A stretch of 64,000 nt of DNA from Alteromonas confluentis. GTDB lineage: Bacteria > Pseudomonadota > Gammaproteobacteria > Enterobacterales > Alteromonadaceae. Every line of letters starts with the position of its first letter. Position 1 is the first letter of the stretch. Made by a program: the position numbers and the translations under genes. This document shows positions 61,257 through 64,000 of the stretch, in pieces. The stretch lies in assembly GCF_001757105.1 (NCBI RefSeq), contig NZ_MDHN01000037.1, forward strand, positions 124,001-188,000, given 5' to 3'. Under the pieces are notes generated by a model, which had not been told where the DNA came from, searched no databases, and saw only the letters and a list, made by a program, of their open reading frames with translations.

Positions 61257-61682
61257 TTATTTGCTAACAGGCAGGCCAGCAGACGTCCATGAATTCATAC
61301 CGCCCTGAAGCACTTTTACATTTGAAAAGCCTTCTTTAGCCATTGCCGCAGCAATACCTCTGGCGCTGTTGCCCATTGCACATACAACAATAATGGGTTT
61401 GTCTTTCACGTTTTCAAGCTTTTTAAAATCTTTCGCACGGACTTCTTCCGGTTTAATTTGGCGAGCGCCTACAATGTGCCCAGCCTTAAACTCTTTTTGC
61501 GGACGGGTATCGAAGATTACCGCGTCTTCCTTGTTAACCAGCAAAGTCATTTCGTGGGTGTTCACCTCTTTAACCGAAGAAGTAAAAGTGGTGATATAAC
61601 TAAGAATCAACATGGCGACAATAACGACCCACGCACCGGCTAACAGCATATTATTACCGGCAAATTCTACGAGCTGTTCCAT
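61257..61682 (-). CDS. yibN: Membrane-anchored rhodanese-like protein (YibN type)
   Basis: A 141-residue protein with one N-terminal transmembrane segment (about 12-32) and a rhodanese domain whose active-site loop is CAMGNSAR (Cys101). It matches E. coli YibN in architecture and in position before grxC-secB-gpsA. A sulfur-transfer or redox role is likely; the physiological substrate is unknown. Confidence 0.92.
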   Translation of the reverse strand: MEQLVEFAGNNMLLAGAWVVIVAMLILSYITTFTSSVKEVNTHEMTLLVNKEDAVIFDTRPQKEFKAGHIVGARQIKPEEVRAKDFKKLENVKDKPIIVVCAMGNSARGIAAAMAKEGFSNVKVLQGGMNSWTSAGLPVSK

Positions 61683-61862
61683 TTAAGCGTACCCTTTTGT
61701 TACATGGAAGACTAAAAATCGACTGCAAAGTATATAGAAAAAACACGTAGAAACCAGCCTGCATCGGCGACATCCATTGCATCGGGATAGGTGAATCCTC
61801 TATCTTGTTGATATAGTATGGCCTTTGAGTTTGTAGTATGTCGCCACTGGCCTGAAGTGAGA
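61683..61862. promoter_or_regulatory. Divergent region between yibN and envC
   Basis: This 180-bp stretch separates the two divergent units and should carry both promoters. An ATG at 61818 is in frame with envC, but family-like sequence begins only at 61863. No clear operator is visible. Confidence 0.4.
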
Positions 61863-63050
61863 ATGAGTCTGAACGCCCTGAAACCTAGTCTTCTATTTGC
61901 TGAAACCGCCCCGAGTTCGCGTCGGCGGCTACGTTTGTTGTTGCAGGTAGCCAGCTTACTTGTGGCACTATTCAGTTTATCAGCAGTGGCCCAGGAGCAG
62001 CAGGCAAAACTGGCAGAGCTACAGGCTGAATTGAAAGCCCGTCAGGCAACCCTAGCCGCCAACAAAGCCGATGCCGATGAGCTGCGTGATGCGCTAAAAA
62101 AGTCAGAGCTTGAAATTGCCGCTACGGCGAAGGCGCTGAATAACACCACCACCCAACTGGCAGATAATCGCCGTCAGCAGGCCAATCTGGAAGCTGAGCA
62201 GGGCGAGCTTCGAAAAGCCATACTGCAACAACAGTCCATGCTTGCTAGCCAATTGCGAAGTGCATTTATGGCGGGTAACTACGATTACGCAAAAATGCTG
62301 TTCTACCAAGACGAAGCCAGTAGCTTCGAACGTGTGCTTACCTATTATCAGTATCTGAGTAAAGCCAGAGCCAAAGAGATTGACGGTTTTCGTGAAAACG
62401 TGGCGCGGCTAATAAAGGTAAATCAACAACTGGAAGAAAAGGCCAGCACCCTGGCGAAATTGCTTGATGAACAAAAAGCCCAACAAAATGTGTTGGTAGC
62501 GCGACAAGACGATCGCGCCCAAACACTCGCAAAGCTCAATAAGAAGATCGCTTCCGATGCTGCAAAAGTCGATGAACTGCGCCAGAACGAGGAAGCATTA
62601 GTTCGTGCTATCGAAGACGCGCGACGTCGCGCCGAGTCGGCAAAATCTGAACTGGCAGGTTTGTCTGGGTTTAAAGGCAAGCTACTCAAACCCGCATCAG
62701 GACGGGTGCGTAATTTATTCGGTTCCCGTCGTCAGGGGCAGGTACGCTGGAAAGGCATTATCATCGAAGGCGCTGAAGGCAGTTCTGTACGTGCCGTGTC
62801 CCACGGCCGGGTACTCTATTCAGATTGGTTACGTGGATTTGGGCTGGTCACCGTTATCGACCACGGCAAAGGTTATATGAGTGTTTACGGACACAATCAG
62901 GCGCTATTGAAACAAGCCGGTGATCGGGTTGCCGATGGCGAGACCATTGCTCTGGTTGGTCAAAGTGGTGGACAGAATTACCCCAACCTCTATTTTGAAA
63001 TCCGTCATAAAGGCAAAGCCTTAAGTCCTGCAGGCTGGTTGGATTTGTAG
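61863..63050 (+). CDS. envC: EnvC-like murein hydrolase activator
   Basis: A 395-residue periplasmic protein from the ATG at 61863 (an ATG 15 codons upstream is also in frame). A signal sequence (LLVALFSLSAVAQ) is followed by long coiled coils (about 50-240) and a LytM/M23 domain (about 265-392). The LytM domain lacks the first His-x3-Asp zinc ligands (the site reads GQVRWKGIII) although YGH and RH remain, so it is non-catalytic. This degeneration is normal for EnvC, which activates amidases AmiA/AmiB at the septum through FtsEX. Confidence 0.92.
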   Translation: MSLNALKPSLLFAETAPSSRRRLRLLLQVASLLVALFSLSAVAQEQQAKLAELQAELKARQATLAANKADADELRDALKKSELEIAATAKALNNTTTQLADNRRQQANLEAEQGELRKAILQQQSMLASQLRSAFMAGNYDYAKMLFYQDEASSFERVLTYYQYLSKARAKEIDGFRENVARLIKVNQQLEEKASTLAKLLDEQKAQQNVLVARQDDRAQTLAKLNKKIASDAAKVDELRQNEEALVRAIEDARRRAESAKSELAGLSGFKGKLLKPASGRVRNLFGSRRQGQVRWKGIIIEGAEGSSVRAVSHGRVLYSDWLRGFGLVTVIDHGKGYMSVYGHNQALLKQAGDRVADGETIALVGQSGGQNYPNLYFEIRHKGKALSPAGWLDL

Positions 63051-63336
63051 TTCCCGGCCTAGTCATTTGTTCTTCAATAAAAAAATGTTCAAAAAATAGC
63101 AAAAAAAGCGCTTCAGAAATTTCAAATTTATAAAATCGCTGTTATGCTCGTTATGTATGGATATAAATACTAATACAGCCCAAATGGAAGTCGGGTAACC
63201 AAACCTGAAGTAATTAGTGCCGCCGCCAGGCATTGCGCAGGTGAGATTCACGGTCTGAAAATAATAAACGTGAGCCACAAGCCCATTGCTGTTAACCGGA
63301 GATTCTGATTACCCGGGTTATAAAATTATAATAGGC
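63051..63336. other. Non-coding gap between envC and the deacetylase gene
   Basis: This 286-bp stretch has no convincing gene and no strong terminator after envC. It was checked by eye for cobalamin, TPP and cyclic-di-GMP riboswitch landmarks without a match. In many relatives a carboxy-terminal protease gene lies between envC and yibQ; it is absent here. Confidence 0.4.
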
Positions 63337-64000
63337 GTGCGCTTGCTAAAAATTTGTTTTCTCAAAAGAACTGACCGTCAGTTTTGTGATTGGTTTGCGT
63401 TGTTTTGGGGTGTGCTGTTTACACTCTTCTGTCTTCCAGTCGCGGCTGCTAGTGTCCAACCAAAAATCGTCTTGATCATAGACGACATCGGTCATCGCTA
63501 CTCTGATCACAGGGCGCTTAAGCTCCCCAGAGAAGTGACGTTCTCGATTCTACCTGATGCTCCCCTGACAACTGAAATGTCCGAACTGGCTCATGCCCAG
63601 GGGCGGGATATAATGTTACACATGCCAATGGAATCTTTTGACGGCCAGGACATGGGCGTCGACGGATTACGTGTGGGTATGTACGAAAACCAGATGGAAG
63701 TGTTGTTTGATAAGGCGCTGCAAAGTGTGCCTTATGCCATTGGTGTGAATAACCATATGGGCAGTCGGTTGACCAGTATGTTCAACCCTATGCGCGCATT
63801 CATGGATATTCTTAAAAACCGGGATTTATTCTTCGTCGATAGTCGTACGTCGGTAAAAACCGTGGCGGAAGAAGCGGCATTGCACGCGGGAATTCCTGTG
63901 GCCAGGCGACATGTGTTCCTTGATCACGTGATTCAACATGAGGCCATCGAAAGGGAATTTGATCGCATGTTGTTGCTGGCTCGGGAGCAGGGCGTAGCGG
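63337..64000 (+). CDS. Divergent polysaccharide deacetylase, YibQ-like (partial, runs off the window)
   Basis: An open frame continues past the end of the window and shows 221 codons here. The start is uncertain: GTG 63337 or TTG 63343, neither with a strong ribosome site. A hydrophobic N-terminal segment (WFALFWGVLFTLFCLPVAAA) acts as signal or anchor. The domain shows the family stretches IVLIIDDIGHRYSDHRAL, ILPDAP, DIMLHMPMES, GVNNHMGSRLT and FFVDSRTS. Position after envC matches E. coli yibQ. The enzyme activity of this branch is not established. Confidence 0.85.
   Translation, partial: MRLLKICFLKRTDRQFCDWFALFWGVLFTLFCLPVAAASVQPKIVLIIDDIGHRYSDHRALKLPREVTFSILPDAPLTTEMSELAHAQGRDIMLHMPMESFDGQDMGVDGLRVGMYENQMEVLFDKALQSVPYAIGVNNHMGSRLTSMFNPMRAFMDILKNRDLFFVDSRTSVKTVAEEAALHAGIPVARRHVFLDHVIQHEAIEREFDRMLLLAREQGVA

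Noticed and set aside
61863..63050. envC read as a broken peptidase because its LytM zinc ligands are incomplete
   Set aside because: Loss of these ligands is the normal state of EnvC, which activates amidases rather than cutting murein.
63051..63336. Riboswitch or leader RNA before the yibQ-like gene
   Set aside because: No match to the cobalamin, TPP or cyclic-di-GMP riboswitch landmarks and only 5-bp helices were found.

Overview
The window looks like chromosome of a marine gammaproteobacterium of the Alteromonadaceae (Alteromonas or a close genus). This is inferred from the proteins and gene order: a large Alteromonas-type TonB-dependent receptor beside secreted glycan enzymes, the mrcA/pilMNOPQ-aroK-aroB-damX-dam-rpe-trpS region, an argCBFGH-argA operon, and yibN-grxC-secB-gpsA. 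There are no rRNA or tRNA genes, insertion sequences, CRISPR arrays or prophage genes that I can recognise. Almost all DNA is coding, and the genes look intact.

Layout. (1) 1-9183, minus strand: a glycan-uptake locus with a TonB-dependent receptor, a TIM-barrel sugar isomerase-like protein, a two-domain SGNH (CE12-like) esterase, a GH43-SGNH fusion lipoprotein and a second GH43-like lipoprotein. It suggests uptake and deacetylation/debranching of an acetylated pectin-like glycan. (2) 9379-14465, plus: parC, then an H-NOX haem sensor coupled to a PAS-GGDEF-EAL protein. (3) 14571-20744, minus: arginine catabolism (argD/astC, astA, astD, a DUF1338 oxygenase) and an HDOD protein. (4) 20833-34946, mostly minus: pabA, trpS, rpe, dam, yaiI, damX, aroB, aroK, pilQPONM, with a small plus-strand island (TorF-type outer-membrane protein, an unknown small protein, DUF2970). 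(5) 35088-41638, plus: PBP1A, malic enzyme, a DUF4382 lipoprotein, a YgjV-like membrane protein. (6) 41639-49474, minus: an iron-regulated-looking esterase and the arginine biosynthesis operon argCBFGHA. (7) 49990-59342, plus: mgsA, cpxR-cpxA-pldB, a small unknown gene, trmL, macA-macB and an outer-membrane efflux lipoprotein. (8) 59409-64000: gpsA, secB, grxC and a rhodanese (minus), then envC and the start of a yibQ-like deacetylase (plus).

The most notable observation is the roughly 325-nt leader of the arginine operon. It begins at a candidate promoter overlapped by two ARG-box-like sites exactly 21 bp apart. It then carries an unlisted 41-codon reading frame (49577-49702, minus) with an Arg-Arg pair and a terminal Arg. 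Three nucleotides past its stop comes a 26-bp hairpin followed by seven U, only about 25 nt before the argC start. A 10-nt segment inside the small frame can pair with the 5' arm of that hairpin. This has the layout of a transcription attenuator acting in addition to ArgR, and I do not know of a described one for this operon.

Other regulatory sites seen directly are a 15/19 Fur-box match upstream of the esterase, a CpxR-type double GTAAA upstream of cpxR, an ARG-box-like palindrome upstream of argD, and several intrinsic terminators. Function calls rest on recognised motifs and gene order; no database search was possible.
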